Shown: positions 28,612 through 38,205, counted from the stretch's first letter. The stretch is 64,000 bases of DNA from Chryseobacterium sp. W4I1 (GCF_030816115.1 NZ_JAUSXQ010000001.1:3639001-3703000), one strand, 5' to 3'. The notes: generated by a model from the sequence alone, not told the origin. A program made the numbers and translations.

Positions 28612-29856
28612 TTACGGAAGTTTCCTCAGGTACAAAAAGAAAAAAATAAGGTACGCAAATCCTGCTATCAATATCGTCGATGTCATAGCAATCCCCATCC
28701 CTATAACACCATAGACCGGAATTAATAGATAAGCGGTCCCTCCAAGAAAGATGAGCGAAGCTAGGCCCACCCAGGTATTAATTTCAATTTTTCCTACAGC
28801 CGGAAGAAGATTCCCGTAAAGATTCCTGGTCAGCATTCCTACATTAAATCCTATTAATAAAATCATGAGTAACTCCGAGTTATCAATATAGGCAGATCCA
28901 AAAAAATATTTTAAGATATAACGACTAAAAAAAATAAAGAAAACAAATATTCCGATACAAATAGGGATGAATACTTTGTGAAAATTGATTACATAGGATC
29001 TTAAAAACGCTTTATTCTTATAATTTTTTGAAAGCAATGGAAAATCACTTTGCAAAAAACTAATCGCTAAAAAAGTGATATTGGAAGGTATCAGGATGGC
29101 AACGCGGTAATTTGCAACAGCACTTTCATTCATTAAAAAACCAAGTAAAAGAATATCCAGTGAAAACAGCGTGTCAGAAATAAGAGATGTTGCAGCTGTA
29201 AATGCACCATATTTCCACATTTCTTTATAATTTTCAGGAATAAACTGGTGAAATGAATAAATATCTTTTTTAAGCCAAAATAATGAAAGATAAGGTGTAA
29301 TGGCAATGGCAATGAGGTAACCGTAAAATTTAAAGAAATAAGTCAGAACCAGAATTAAAAGTAACCCACCGATATTGACCACATTATTGATTTTTGCAAA
29401 CGTTTGATTCTTCGCTGTAATCCTGTAAAATGACTGAATATGGTTTACAAAATAAAATCCACCAAGTCTCACGGCACAAAAAATAAAGATGATAAAAATA
29501 TCATCGTATTTCTTAAAATAAAAAATGGAGATACTTAAAAATAAAATGATTAATAGAATTTCGAATAGTATTCCTTTGAAAAAAAAATAGGAAGAAATTT
29601 TCCGTTTTTCTTCATCATCAGATGAAATAGATCCAAATCTCATGAGGCTTTGTCCGCTTCCAAAGCCTGTGAAAGGTAGAAAGATTGTAAGTACAGAAAT
29701 AACAATACTTAAAACCCCAAATTCATTTTCAGGAAGTAATCTAATTACTAACAAAGTCCCAATAAAGCCACAAATTTTGGCAATCAGAAAAGATAAAAAA
29801 ACGTAATGTCCATTATTATTAAAGAAGCTCCTCAGAAAGTCTTTCAGGCTTTTCAT
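28612..29856 (-). CDS. Polysaccharide flippase (Wzx-like, MATE/MOP superfamily)
   Basis: This 414-residue protein has about 12 hydrophobic helices. The N-terminus (FLSFLIAKICGFIGTLLVIRLLPENEFGVLS) is typical of oligosaccharide flippases that turn lipid-linked sugar units across the inner membrane. Its start overlaps the glycosyltransferase stop by 4 nt, which supports a joint role in making a surface glycan. Confidence 0.85.
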   Translation of the reverse strand: MKSLKDFLRSFFNNNGHYVFLSFLIAKICGFIGTLLVIRLLPENEFGVLSIVISVLTIFLPFTGFGSGQSLMRFGSISSDDEEKRKISSYFFFKGILFEILLIILFLSISIFYFKKYDDIFIIFIFCAVRLGGFYFVNHIQSFYRITAKNQTFAKINNVVNIGGLLLILVLTYFFKFYGYLIAIAITPYLSLFWLKKDIYSFHQFIPENYKEMWKYGAFTAATSLISDTLFSLDILLLGFLMNESAVANYRVAILIPSNITFLAISFLQSDFPLLSKNYKNKAFLRSYVINFHKVFIPICIGIFVFFIFFSRYILKYFFGSAYIDNSELLMILLIGFNVGMLTRNLYGNLLPAVGKIEINTWVGLASLIFLGGTAYLLIPVYGVIGMGIAMTSTILIAGFAYLIFFFLYLRKLP

Positions 29857-30989
29857 GAATTTAAGTTTTTAGAAACTATTTGGTAAACTTCAGAAAATTC
29901 CTGTGCAATAATTTCCTGGGAAAAAGTAGCTCTTGCATATTGAGAAATAGAAGATGCGGCATCATATTTTGTCCTTTCCAAACTCGTCCGCATTGCCGAA
30001 AACAATTGTTGTTCATCTACTTTCGGAAGTAATATGCCTGCATTTTCAGGGAAAAACTCACCGATCCCGCCGACATTTGTGGAGATCACTTTCAAACCGC
30101 ATGCAAAGGCCTCCGCAATGACACAAGGTTGATTTTCATCATCACTAAAAAGGATAAAACAATCTGATCTCTGCATCCGTTCCGCCACCTGAGCTATCGT
30201 TTGTATTCCAAAAATTTCTATTCTTTCTTCAGCGTTTGCCTTCTTTACCGCTTCTTTTAATTGATCTACATCCCCATCACCACCCAACTGCAGATTAAAC
30301 TGATATCCTTCTGAGAGTAGTTGTAATGCAACCTTTAATATTTTATCCGCATTTTTTCTGGGAATCAAATTGGAAACATGAATAAATGTAAAGTCCGAAT
30401 TTGATTTTCCTGCTGGTTTAAAAAGATCCGTATTGACAACATTTGGGATCACTTTTACGGCAGTCTTTATCCCAATTTCTTTTAACCCTTTTTCTAAATC
30501 ATGGCTTACAGGGAGAACATAATCTGCTGTATTTCCAATAAGTTTTGCAATAAATTTTGTAATAAAAGGAGTCCGGTCCTTATTAACTTTTCTCAAAGCC
30601 GTCCAGTGTTCGGTAATTACAAATGGTATTTTAAATTTTTTCTTAAGATACACCGCAAAAAGCATAGAATTGTGCATCACGTTGGCATGGATCAGATCTG
30701 GTCTCTGCAATTCGTAAAATCCTCTTTTATAAGCCGTCATTCTCCGTAAAAAATTCTGAGCCGGATTTTTTGAATTCCTGTAATAAACAATATAGGTTCT
30801 GATACCATTGATCAACTGATCATCCACCAAATATTTTTGTTTTTGATTAAAATCACCAATGGCATGCAGGATTTCAACGTCGTGAATTTTGGCCACCGCT
30901 TCGGCATGACGTTGCACAAAATTTCCATTGGTAGGCTCTATTTTATTGGGAAACCAGGAGGAGATAAAGAGTATTTTTTTTCTTTCCAA
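29853..30989 (-). CDS. Glycosyltransferase family 4 protein
   Basis: This 378-residue protein has two Rossmann domains (GT-B fold). The C-terminal half carries FIHVSNLIPRKNADKIL, LGGDGDVDQL and the donor-binding FILFSDDENQPCVIAEAFACGLKVISTNVGGIGEF, which keeps the EX7E-like pair. It should move a sugar from a nucleotide donor to a glycan; the sugar is unknown. It is coupled to the flippase gene and divergent from a methyltransferase gene. Confidence 0.9.
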   Translation of the reverse strand: MERKKILFISSWFPNKIEPTNGNFVQRHAEAVAKIHDVEILHAIGDFNQKQKYLVDDQLINGIRTYIVYYRNSKNPAQNFLRRMTAYKRGFYELQRPDLIHANVMHNSMLFAVYLKKKFKIPFVITEHWTALRKVNKDRTPFITKFIAKLIGNTADYVLPVSHDLEKGLKEIGIKTAVKVIPNVVNTDLFKPAGKSNSDFTFIHVSNLIPRKNADKILKVALQLLSEGYQFNLQLGGDGDVDQLKEAVKKANAEERIEIFGIQTIAQVAERMQRSDCFILFSDDENQPCVIAEAFACGLKVISTNVGGIGEFFPENAGILLPKVDEQQLFSAMRTSLERTKYDAASSISQYARATFSQEIIAQEFSEVYQIVSKNLNS

Positions 30990-31043
30990 AATTTATTTAA
31001 ATGTATCTTTGTGAAAATCCAAATCAACTGAACTTTCAAAATA

Positions 31044-31880
31044 ATGCTTAAAATTAATAAATTTCTATCTTTTATCAGAATAATTCTCAAAAATCCGAGC
31101 ATAATTAACCTGATTGTAAACAGTAGAAGTGAGGCTGAAAACAAATTCAGGAAATATTATCCTCAGCTCAAAGCTTTACCGCAAATTGACATAAAAGATC
31201 TGAATAATGATGTGGTAGAATCTATAGAAAGCTTTTTGCTGGATGGTAGTTCGTTAATTACAGATTTACAACTTCTTGCCACGATTGCAGCAAGAAAAGA
31301 GGTGAATTCATATATAGAAATAGGGACCTGGCGTGGAGAGAGTGTACACAATGTTGCCCGGCAGATTACCGATTGTACCACTATTAATTTATCTAAAGAG
31401 GAGATGAAGGAGATGGGATGGAATCCCAAATATGCAGAACAACACGGAATACTTTCGAACAAAAATTCAAGCATTCTTCATTTAGAAGCAAACACTAAAA
31501 GCTTCGATTTCAGCTCGCTTCGTAAGAAATATGATTTAATCTTTATTGATGGAGACCACAGCTATGAAATGGTTTTGAATGACACCAAAAAAGTTTTTGA
31601 ACATTTGGTTCACGACCATTCTATTGTAGTCTGGCATGATTACGCATACAATCCACAAAATATCCGTTATGAAGTTTTCCAGGCGATATTAGATGGTATT
31701 GGAAAAGAAAACCACGTCTATCTTTACCATCCAAAAAATAGCATGTGTGCAGTCTTTATAAAAGAAAAATTACCGACTTCAGTTTTTGATGAAATGGACA
31801 TTCCTGAAAGGCTTTTCCAAATTGGAATTCAACAGCAACCTTTTTCCGATAATCCATCCAAAATTAATGAGATTGTTTAA
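31044..31880 (+). CDS. Class I SAM-dependent methyltransferase (Methyltransf_24-like)
   Basis: This 278-residue protein shows SYIEIGTWRGESVHNVARQI as SAM-binding motif I and YDLIFIDGDHSYEMVLNDTKKVFEHL followed by VVWHDYAYNP, the metal-binding pattern of the group that modifies sugars in polysaccharides and glycopeptides. It probably methylates a sugar or acts near the neighbouring glycan genes. Its end overlaps a perfect inverted repeat. Confidence 0.82.
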   Translation: MLKINKFLSFIRIILKNPSIINLIVNSRSEAENKFRKYYPQLKALPQIDIKDLNNDVVESIESFLLDGSSLITDLQLLATIAARKEVNSYIEIGTWRGESVHNVARQITDCTTINLSKEEMKEMGWNPKYAEQHGILSNKNSSILHLEANTKSFDFSSLRKKYDLIFIDGDHSYEMVLNDTKKVFEHLVHDHSIVVWHDYAYNPQNIRYEVFQAILDGIGKENHVYLYHPKNSMCAVFIKEKLPTSVFDEMDIPERLFQIGIQQQPFSDNPSKINEIV

Positions 31881-31897
31881 TCGTATTAAACAATCTC
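31869..31897. terminator. 13-bp perfect inverted repeat at convergent gene ends
   Basis: GAGATTGTTTAAT and ATTAAACAATCTC pair around CGT, and the left arm contains the stop codon of the methyltransferase gene. No long T-run follows on either strand, so it may protect mRNA ends as well as terminate. Confidence 0.55.
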
Positions 31898-31908
31898 AAA
31901 AACAGCAA

Positions 31909-32397
31909 TTATTTTATTGAAGATGCCCAACTTTTATTGAAAGGCAGCAAAAAGTTACTCAAAAATTCCAGGTACGTATTTTTAGAAAAATCGAATACCT
32001 CTATGTCTTTTGATAATTCCTCGCTTCTTATTTTATTTTTAAAATCTAAAAGTTTAAGGGTTTTCACTTCTCCGTTTTCCACAAAGCTGGCTTTCATTCT
32101 GTCAAAAAGTCCCAGGTTGTACTCTTCATCAATTTCGCGCATAATCTTCCCTAGAGCATCAATACTACACCCTGACGCCATTTCCTTCTCTTCATCCACA
32201 CATATGATGATAAACTGATTTTTTTCGATCTTAAAAGATGAATCTAGCGGTTTTCCGTGTGCGGCCCAGGTTGCCAGAAAGTCAAATAGTTTTTCGGTAA
32301 TTACTTTGGCCTCTTTGGTTTCAAAAGGTCTGGATGCGGGGTATATAATGACTCTGTAGTCGTTGGTTTCTACTATACTGGATTCTTCAATTTTCAT
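31909..32397 (-). CDS. Conserved protein of unknown function
   Basis: This 162-residue cytosolic protein has no P-loop, although relatives in Bacteroidota are, as I recall, sometimes labelled 'ABC transporter ATPase'. Recognisable stretches are RVIIYPASRPF, FLATWAAHGKPL, FIIICVDEEKEMASGCSIDAL and LGLFDRMKASF. I cannot assign a function. It is a single-gene unit facing the methyltransferase. Confidence 0.72.
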   Translation of the reverse strand: MKIEESSIVETNDYRVIIYPASRPFETKEAKVITEKLFDFLATWAAHGKPLDSSFKIEKNQFIIICVDEEKEMASGCSIDALGKIMREIDEEYNLGLFDRMKASFVENGEVKTLKLLDFKNKIRSEELSKDIEVFDFSKNTYLEFLSNFLLPFNKSWASSIK

Positions 32398-32451
32398 ATC
32401 CTTTCATTTTAAAGTATAAAATTAATAAATATTCCTGAGTTTGTAATAAAG

Positions 32452-32481
32452 AAAAACCCAAGCATGAGCCTGAGTTTTTGC
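32452..32481 (-). terminator. Terminator of the Fe-S/MlaD operon
   Basis: On the minus strand CTCAGGC and GCTTGGG pair (one G-U-rich stretch) around TCAT, and a T-run follows. Confidence 0.65.
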
Positions 32482-32499
32482 ATATTTTTAATGTAGTTA

Positions 32500-33285
32500 T
32501 TACAGATCCTCTGCTTCTGCAAGAAGTTCTACAATATCTTTTACAGCTACTTCTTCATTTTTGTTAAAATGTTTTACGCCGTCTGTCATCATCGTGTTAC
32601 AGAAAGGACAGCCGGTTGCAATCACTTTAGGCTCGAAAGATAACGCTTCTTCCGTTCTTTCTATGTTGATGTCTTTATTTCCTTTTTCAGGCTCTTTAAA
32701 CATCTGCGCACCTCCTGCTCCACAGCATAGGCCATTAGTTTTGCAACGTTTCATTTCAACAAGCTCAGCATCCAGCTTCTCCAGAAGCATTCTTGGAGCT
32801 TCGTACTCATCGTTGGCTCTTCCCAAGTAGCATGGATCATGGAAAGTAATCTTTTTCCCTCTGAAAGCTCCTCCTTCAATCTTCAGTCGTCCTTCTTCCA
32901 TTAATGTCTTCAGGAACTGGGTATGGTGTACTACATCGAAATGTCCTCCTAAGCTTGGATATTCATTTTTAAGGGTATTGAAGCAGTGAGGGCAGGCCGT
33001 TACAATTTTTTTTACTTCGTAAGCATTCAGAACCTCAATGTTGGTAAGAGCCATCATCTGGAAAACAAATTCGTTTCCAGCTCTTTTTGCAGGATCTCCG
33101 GTACAGCTTTCTTCCTGTCCAAGAACAGCAAATTCAACACCTATTTTATTTAATATCTTGCAAAATGCTTTTGTAATTTTTTTGGCGCGGTCGTCAAAAC
33201 TTCCGGCACATCCAACCCAAAATAAAACTTCCGGGGCTTTTCCTTCGGCAGCATATTCTGCCATTGTTTTTATATTGAAATCCAT
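32500..33285 (-). CDS. (Fe-S)-binding protein with two CCG domains
   Basis: This 261-residue protein has two cysteine-rich CCG-type domains. The first has VGCAGSFDD, ESCTGDP and TACPHCFNTLKNEYP; the second has HDPCYLGR, CKTNGLCCGAGGAQMF and GCPFCNTMM. The family includes HdrB/D, GlpC and LutA subunits that carry Fe-S centres in quinone or disulfide redox enzymes. With the membrane ferredoxin encoded upstream it likely forms an electron-transfer complex whose donor is unknown. Confidence 0.87.
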   Translation of the reverse strand: MDFNIKTMAEYAAEGKAPEVLFWVGCAGSFDDRAKKITKAFCKILNKIGVEFAVLGQEESCTGDPAKRAGNEFVFQMMALTNIEVLNAYEVKKIVTACPHCFNTLKNEYPSLGGHFDVVHHTQFLKTLMEEGRLKIEGGAFRGKKITFHDPCYLGRANDEYEAPRMLLEKLDAELVEMKRCKTNGLCCGAGGAQMFKEPEKGNKDINIERTEEALSFEPKVIATGCPFCNTMMTDGVKHFNKNEEVAVKDIVELLAEAEDL

Positions 33286-33333
33286 TTTCTCAAATTTACC
33301 AATATGTCAATGTACCAGTTTACCAATGATTGC

Positions 33334-33362
33334 TACATTGTTACATTATTTTACATTGTTAC
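33334..33362 (+). repeat. Direct repeat TACATTGTTAC (two copies)
   Basis: Two identical 11-mers (33334-33344 and 33352-33362) lie in the 78-nt gap between the two Fe-S genes, within a longer stretch of similar words (TTACCAAT, TGTACCA). It looks like a small simple-sequence element; no function is seen. Confidence 0.5.
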
Positions 33363-33363
33363 C

Positions 33364-34707
33364 TTAATTTTCATTTGCCCAGTTCAGACGGTCTGCCTGG
33401 TTATACTGCCAGGGAGCTGCATTGTTTTCTACATTCGTCATCATAAGATTCAGTTCCTGAGGCGCAGCGGACTGCTCCATTACGAGGAATCTTCTCATTT
33501 CAAAGATAATAGAAAGTGGATCCAGCAATATAGGGCAAGCTTCCGTACATGCATTACATGTAGTACATGCCCAAAGCTCTTCTTTTGTGATATAATCATT
33601 CAGAAGCTTCTTGCCATCGTCTTCGAATTTTCCGTTTTTGTCGATATTTCTACCCACTTCTTCCAGCCTGTCTCTTGTTTTCATAAGGATCAGTCTCGGA
33701 GAAAGTTTTTTACCTGTAATGTTGGCAGGACATACCGAAGTACATCTTCCACATTCTGTACAAGAATATGCATTAAGTAACTGTACCTGATTAAGGTCAA
33801 ATATATCCTCTGCTCCAAATTTAGAAGGAACATCTGCTTCAGCCCCTTCAGCCGGAGCTGCATAAGGGTCGGCATTAGGATCCATCATTAATTTGATCTC
33901 TTTGGTTACAGAATCAAGATTATTGAATTTCCCTTTTTTATCAAGGTTGGCAAACCAGGTACTTGGAAATGCAAGAAGAATGTGTAAATGCTTAGAGTAG
34001 TAAAGGTAGTTCATGAAGAAAAGAATCCCTACAAAATGGAACCACCATGCCCCTCTTTCAATAAAAACCAAGAATCCGCTGTCAAAGCTAAATATATTTA
34101 AAAATGGAACAAAAAGCATCTCACTAATTGGAAAAGAACCAATATGATGAAAACCTTCTGTGTTTCTAGCCTGTAAAACAGATTCTGAAGCATTCATGCT
34201 AAAGAAAGCCACCATCAGAGCAAATTCTATGATTAGAATCCAGTTGGCATCATTTTTAGGCCAACCAAAAAGCTCTTTCATATTAAGCCTTTTAACGCCA
34301 TAGAAGTTTCTTCTGATAAAGAAAATAACAACCCCGATTATGACTAAAAGAGCCAGTATCTCTAATGTTGCTGTAAAAAAATTGTAGAAAGTATCTCCAA
34401 GAATGGAAGCCAGGAATCTGTGGGTTCCAAAAATTCCGTCAACAATAATTTCTACCAGTTCAATATTGATAATAACAAAACCTACATATACAAAAAGGTG
34501 AAGAATACCCGCTACAGGACGTTTTCCCATTTTACTCTGGCCCATTGCCACTGTGGCCATGGTTTCCCAGCGTTCGGGCTTCCTGTCGCTTCTATTGATC
34601 TCTCTTCCTAATTTGATATTTCTGTAAATCTTTTGCAGGCTTTTAGCAAAGAGCCCAAATCCCGCAACTAATAAGATCAGAAAAATGATGTTATCGATGT
34701 ACTGCAT
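33364..34707 (-). CDS. Membrane 4Fe-4S protein (NarI/HdrE-like plus ferredoxin domain)
   Basis: This 447-residue protein has about five to six membrane helices in the first 270 residues, resembling the cytochrome b-like NarI/HdrE part. Two ferredoxin clusters follow, CTECGRCTSVCPANITGK and CTTCNACTEACPILLDP. It would pass electrons between the quinone pool and the CCG protein encoded next. It follows mlaD by 7 nt, which puts redox and lipid-transport genes in one transcript. Confidence 0.86.
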   Translation of the reverse strand: MQYIDNIIFLILLVAGFGLFAKSLQKIYRNIKLGREINRSDRKPERWETMATVAMGQSKMGKRPVAGILHLFVYVGFVIINIELVEIIVDGIFGTHRFLASILGDTFYNFFTATLEILALLVIIGVVIFFIRRNFYGVKRLNMKELFGWPKNDANWILIIEFALMVAFFSMNASESVLQARNTEGFHHIGSFPISEMLFVPFLNIFSFDSGFLVFIERGAWWFHFVGILFFMNYLYYSKHLHILLAFPSTWFANLDKKGKFNNLDSVTKEIKLMMDPNADPYAAPAEGAEADVPSKFGAEDIFDLNQVQLLNAYSCTECGRCTSVCPANITGKKLSPRLILMKTRDRLEEVGRNIDKNGKFEDDGKKLLNDYITKEELWACTTCNACTEACPILLDPLSIIFEMRRFLVMEQSAAPQELNLMMTNVENNAAPWQYNQADRLNWANEN

Positions 34708-34714
34708 AAGGTGA

Positions 34715-35665
34715 TTAGTCTTTATTATTCTTACCGAAAACCGAGAAATTAATGTATCTCTTAGGGTTTGCTTTCATGTCTTCAATCAATGAATTCAGGT
34801 TTGTGGAAGCAGAATTTAGGTTATTGTACAACTGATCATCCTTCATTAGCTTTCCTAAGCTTCCTTGTCCGTTATCAACTCCTGCAATCACCTGATTAAG
34901 TTTTCCCACGGTAGCATCTAAATTGGCAATCGTAGCATTCAGTCTTTTAGTATCAATACTTTCTGCAAGATTACCATATTTATCCAAAGTTACTTTTCCA
35001 CTTTGCATCGTAACAGCTGCATCATCCAATACTTTCTGAAGCTTAGGATCATTATGTCCTACAAGGGTGTTTACACTTCCTGCTGTAGTCTGCAAAGCAC
35101 CTACTGTCTTATTAAGATTGGCAAGTAACGCCTTAATTTCAGCTCTGTTCTGCCCATCAACCAATTGATTAGCATTAGCCATTAGAGAGTCTACACGATG
35201 TAAAACATTTTGCAGCTGATCTTTCACCGGACCCACCTGAGAAGAAAGACTTCCCAATGTTCCGAGTTTGAAAGCACCCAGTAGCGTATCTCCATCTTTT
35301 GCTGTTGGACCACCATACATAAGGTTTACCCTCATTTCCTTTCCGGACATCAATCCGGGTTCAAAGATTTCAAGGGTTGAATTTTTGGAAAACTCAAAAT
35401 TGTTATCTACCGTAATTTTTACAACAAAACTGATCTTGCCATCTTTTGCTGTTCTAGGAATGATCTTGTCAACCTGTCCTACTTTCAGACCATTGATGGA
35501 AACCGCAGAAGACTGTGCCAGCCCCTCCACGTTATCGTATTTCGCGTAAAATATATTATCGGTAGTAAATAGACTTCTACCTTTCATGAATTGAAACAAC
35601 AACACAAAACCTACTATAGCCAAAAGTGCGATTACACCAGCTTTTAATTCTTTACTGAACTTCAC
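34715..35665 (-). CDS. MlaD-family (MCE domain) lipid-transport protein
   Basis: This 316-residue protein has one N-terminal membrane helix (about residues 9-25), an MCE domain (about 35-115, with AKYDNVEGLAQSSAVSINGLKVGQV) and a long helical, Asn/Gly-rich C-terminal part that can form a needle-like coiled coil. It shuttles lipids between the inner and outer membranes together with MlaE and MlaF-like proteins, which are encoded about 19 kb away at 53499 and 54251. Confidence 0.9.
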   Translation of the reverse strand: MKFSKELKAGVIALLAIVGFVLLFQFMKGRSLFTTDNIFYAKYDNVEGLAQSSAVSINGLKVGQVDKIIPRTAKDGKISFVVKITVDNNFEFSKNSTLEIFEPGLMSGKEMRVNLMYGGPTAKDGDTLLGAFKLGTLGSLSSQVGPVKDQLQNVLHRVDSLMANANQLVDGQNRAEIKALLANLNKTVGALQTTAGSVNTLVGHNDPKLQKVLDDAAVTMQSGKVTLDKYGNLAESIDTKRLNATIANLDATVGKLNQVIAGVDNGQGSLGKLMKDDQLYNNLNSASTNLNSLIEDMKANPKRYINFSVFGKNNKD

Positions 35666-35743
35666 TTGCTAAATTTTTTCTAATGAGCAAATATAGTACA
35701 TTTTAAATTAATCTTTTTCTTTATTATTCTGCGTTAAATACAA

Positions 35744-35771
35744 AAAAGCGGCAGAAAACTCTGCCGCTTTT
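35744..35771 (-). terminator. Terminator of the PpiD-like gene
   Basis: AAAAGCGGCAG and CTGCCGCTTTT pair around AAAACT, downstream of the foldase gene on the minus strand. Confidence 0.9.
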
Positions 35772-35792
35772 ATATCTGTAAAAATTAATTTC

Positions 35793-37946
35793 TTACTGTT
35801 GCTGATTTCCCAGCTTGTTCCAGATCTCGATTCTGTAATCTTTGATATCTGCATTATCCTGAAGGCTCTTCATCCAAGCCTGTCCGAACATTCCTGCATT
35901 TCTCTGGTTAACAGATTCTGTAAACTGCTTAAGGTCACCCGGCTGCTTGTTTACGGTCTCTGACTTTTTGATCAGTACATATACTCCTGTTCCACCTTCG
36001 ATAGGGTTAGAAAGTTTTCCTTTCGCAATACCGAAGGCTGCACCTGCAACTTTAGGCTCCATAGAACCCGCTACTGAAGGATTAAGCATATTTACCTGAG
36101 CTGCCTGCTTCGTGGAAGCAAACATTTTAGCAATCTGATCTAAGTTTGAAGCTTTAGCTCCTGCAATTTTATCAGAGATTTGTTTTGCTGCCATTTTATT
36201 TTTAACGACAGTTTCTATCTGTTCTCTTACCGATTCAGGATCTGCAAGACCTGCTTCCTGTTTTCCGTTAAGGTATACTACAATTTTATCTCCAGTCCCT
36301 TCTACAGTGAAGAGTTCTGTATCTCCTTTAGTTCTTTTCTTATCGAAAGCCCATCCTAAGATCTCTCCGTCTTTATCGGTACCCAATCCTTGAAGCTGTC
36401 CGTCAAATCTTTTAGCCATTTTAGGGTTAGAGAACTTGTAGTTTCCTTTTTTAGCAATATTCACGAAGTCGTTGAAAGATTTTCCTTGTACCTGCTGAAT
36501 AAATTTTCTTGCTTTTTTATCAGAATCAGCTTCTGTAGCTTCTGAAGGCTTCACTTCTTTTACAAGGTTGGCTACTTTATAGCTCATTGACCCTGCCTTT
36601 TTATCTTCAATATTGATGATATGGTATCCAAACTGTGTTTCCACAACGCCAGTAGCCCCTTTAGGGTTATTAGCCAAATAAGTAAGGAATTCAGGAACGA
36701 AAGGTGTTTCCGGAGTCGTCCATCCTAAGCTTCCTCCTTGAGCTGCAGAATTCGGGTCGTTTGAAAGTTTAAGAAATTCAGTAAATTTAGCTGGCGTCGC
36801 CTTTACAATAGCTCCGATAGAGTCTGCTAATTTTTTAGCCTGCTCTTTGGATCTAGTAACGCCTTCTCCTGCAGGGCTTCCTTTGAAAGCAATAAGGATA
36901 TGTCTTGATAATGTAGAGTCTGAAGTCTTTTTATCCAAAAGTTTAGAAACTACATATAAGTTCTGTTCTTTATAAGGTCCGAAAGTCTGTCCAATAGCAG
37001 CTGTTGCAATCTGCCCCTGAATAGCCTGTGGCAATTGGTTAGGCTTTGAATACTGATTATTAAACGGCATATCTGAATTCGCCATTACAAACATGGAGTC
37101 ATTTTTTGTATTCTGGAAGTTTTCTGTACCTCCGCTAGCATCTGTTCCTCCTGAGAAAAGTTTATTGATTTCTTTCTGAGCTGCCGCATCATCTGCTGCA
37201 CTTGGAGTAGATGGAAAATATACGATACCGATATTTCTGCTAGGCTCAGCTTTGAACATTACAGGATGCTCCTTGATATAGCCGGCAAGGTCTGCAGTAG
37301 TAACATTGATCTTTGTTTTCTGAAGATATGCTGCATAGTCAATCTTTACAAAATCAATATCAGCCAGCTGATCTCTCTGCTTCATAAGCTCTTCTGCCTC
37401 CTTCTTCCCGGTAGTAATACCAGCTGAAATATTAGTAAACACCTGTCTTGCCATCAGTCTGTATTCTACTGTTTTTCTAGTTTTCAACCACTGGTTGTAA
37501 CCTTCGGGATTGGTGTTCTTTAAAGTTTCAATTTCTTTTTTAAGTTCTTGAGTTTTAAAATTACCTTTCTCATCAAAGAACTGCTGTTGCTGGGCAAACA
37601 TCTGATCATACTGGATTTGATTCCAGAAATAATCATCGGTCATTTCAAAGCCCAATTTCTCAAACTGCTGCTTGATAAGTTTAGATTGTACAAGTAACTG
37701 CCAAGCCTGCTCTTCAAGTCCCGTTTTTGGACGGCCTTGCTGTTCAGCCTGCTGCTGCAGTACGAAAAGCTGATCATTGAACTCTTCGCGGGTGACTTTC
37801 TCACCGTTTACTTTTCCTAAAACATCAGGATTTTTTCCAAAAACCTTGTCAATACTTTCGGGGTTTACAAGAAACGCTAAAAGCGCCAATGCGATCACTC
37901 CCATCAAAAGCCAAGGCTTACTCCTAATCTGTCCTAAAATTGCCAT
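35793..37946 (-). CDS. PpiD/SurA-type peptidylprolyl isomerase
   Basis: This 717-residue protein has one N-terminal membrane helix (about residues 13-27), a SurA_N-like region (ITREEFNDQL-type segment about 45-150) and a parvulin domain around 340-450 (SRHILIAF ... AQGGSLGW ... TQFGYHIINI). A second, more diverged PPIase-like region follows. Anchored in the inner membrane and facing the periplasm, it should help fold exported proteins. The promoter region is shared with lon. Confidence 0.9.
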   Translation of the reverse strand: MAILGQIRSKPWLLMGVIALALLAFLVNPESIDKVFGKNPDVLGKVNGEKVTREEFNDQLFVLQQQAEQQGRPKTGLEEQAWQLLVQSKLIKQQFEKLGFEMTDDYFWNQIQYDQMFAQQQQFFDEKGNFKTQELKKEIETLKNTNPEGYNQWLKTRKTVEYRLMARQVFTNISAGITTGKKEAEELMKQRDQLADIDFVKIDYAAYLQKTKINVTTADLAGYIKEHPVMFKAEPSRNIGIVYFPSTPSAADDAAAQKEINKLFSGGTDASGGTENFQNTKNDSMFVMANSDMPFNNQYSKPNQLPQAIQGQIATAAIGQTFGPYKEQNLYVVSKLLDKKTSDSTLSRHILIAFKGSPAGEGVTRSKEQAKKLADSIGAIVKATPAKFTEFLKLSNDPNSAAQGGSLGWTTPETPFVPEFLTYLANNPKGATGVVETQFGYHIINIEDKKAGSMSYKVANLVKEVKPSEATEADSDKKARKFIQQVQGKSFNDFVNIAKKGNYKFSNPKMAKRFDGQLQGLGTDKDGEILGWAFDKKRTKGDTELFTVEGTGDKIVVYLNGKQEAGLADPESVREQIETVVKNKMAAKQISDKIAGAKASNLDQIAKMFASTKQAAQVNMLNPSVAGSMEPKVAGAAFGIAKGKLSNPIEGGTGVYVLIKKSETVNKQPGDLKQFTESVNQRNAGMFGQAWMKSLQDNADIKDYRIEIWNKLGNQQQ

Positions 37947-38181
37947 TTTATATATTATAGTTTTTTATCAGTTTGCGAAAATACACATTTTTAAGAAATT
38001 AGAGAAGCCTAAGGCCTTTAATTTGCTTTTTAAATGCAAGATTATTAAAAAAAGGAAATTTTGACCATATTTTTAAGCAAAAAACAAATGGCATAGGTAT
38101 TGTGCATTTTAGAGAACTATAATACGCTGCACGTTTTCAGCGCATATTGTAAAATTTCATTTTAACGATTTAAAACGAAGA

Positions 38182-38194
38182 TGACAATTTGTCA
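38182..38194. promoter_or_regulatory. Dyad TGACAA-T-TTGTCA just before lon
   Basis: This 13-bp dyad ends 11 nt before the lon start codon, in the otherwise AT-rich 259-nt gap between lon and the foldase gene. It could be an operator or an RNA hairpin at the ribosome landing site. No such element is known to me for lon. Confidence 0.4.
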
Positions 38195-38205
38195 TTTGAT
38201 GAACT

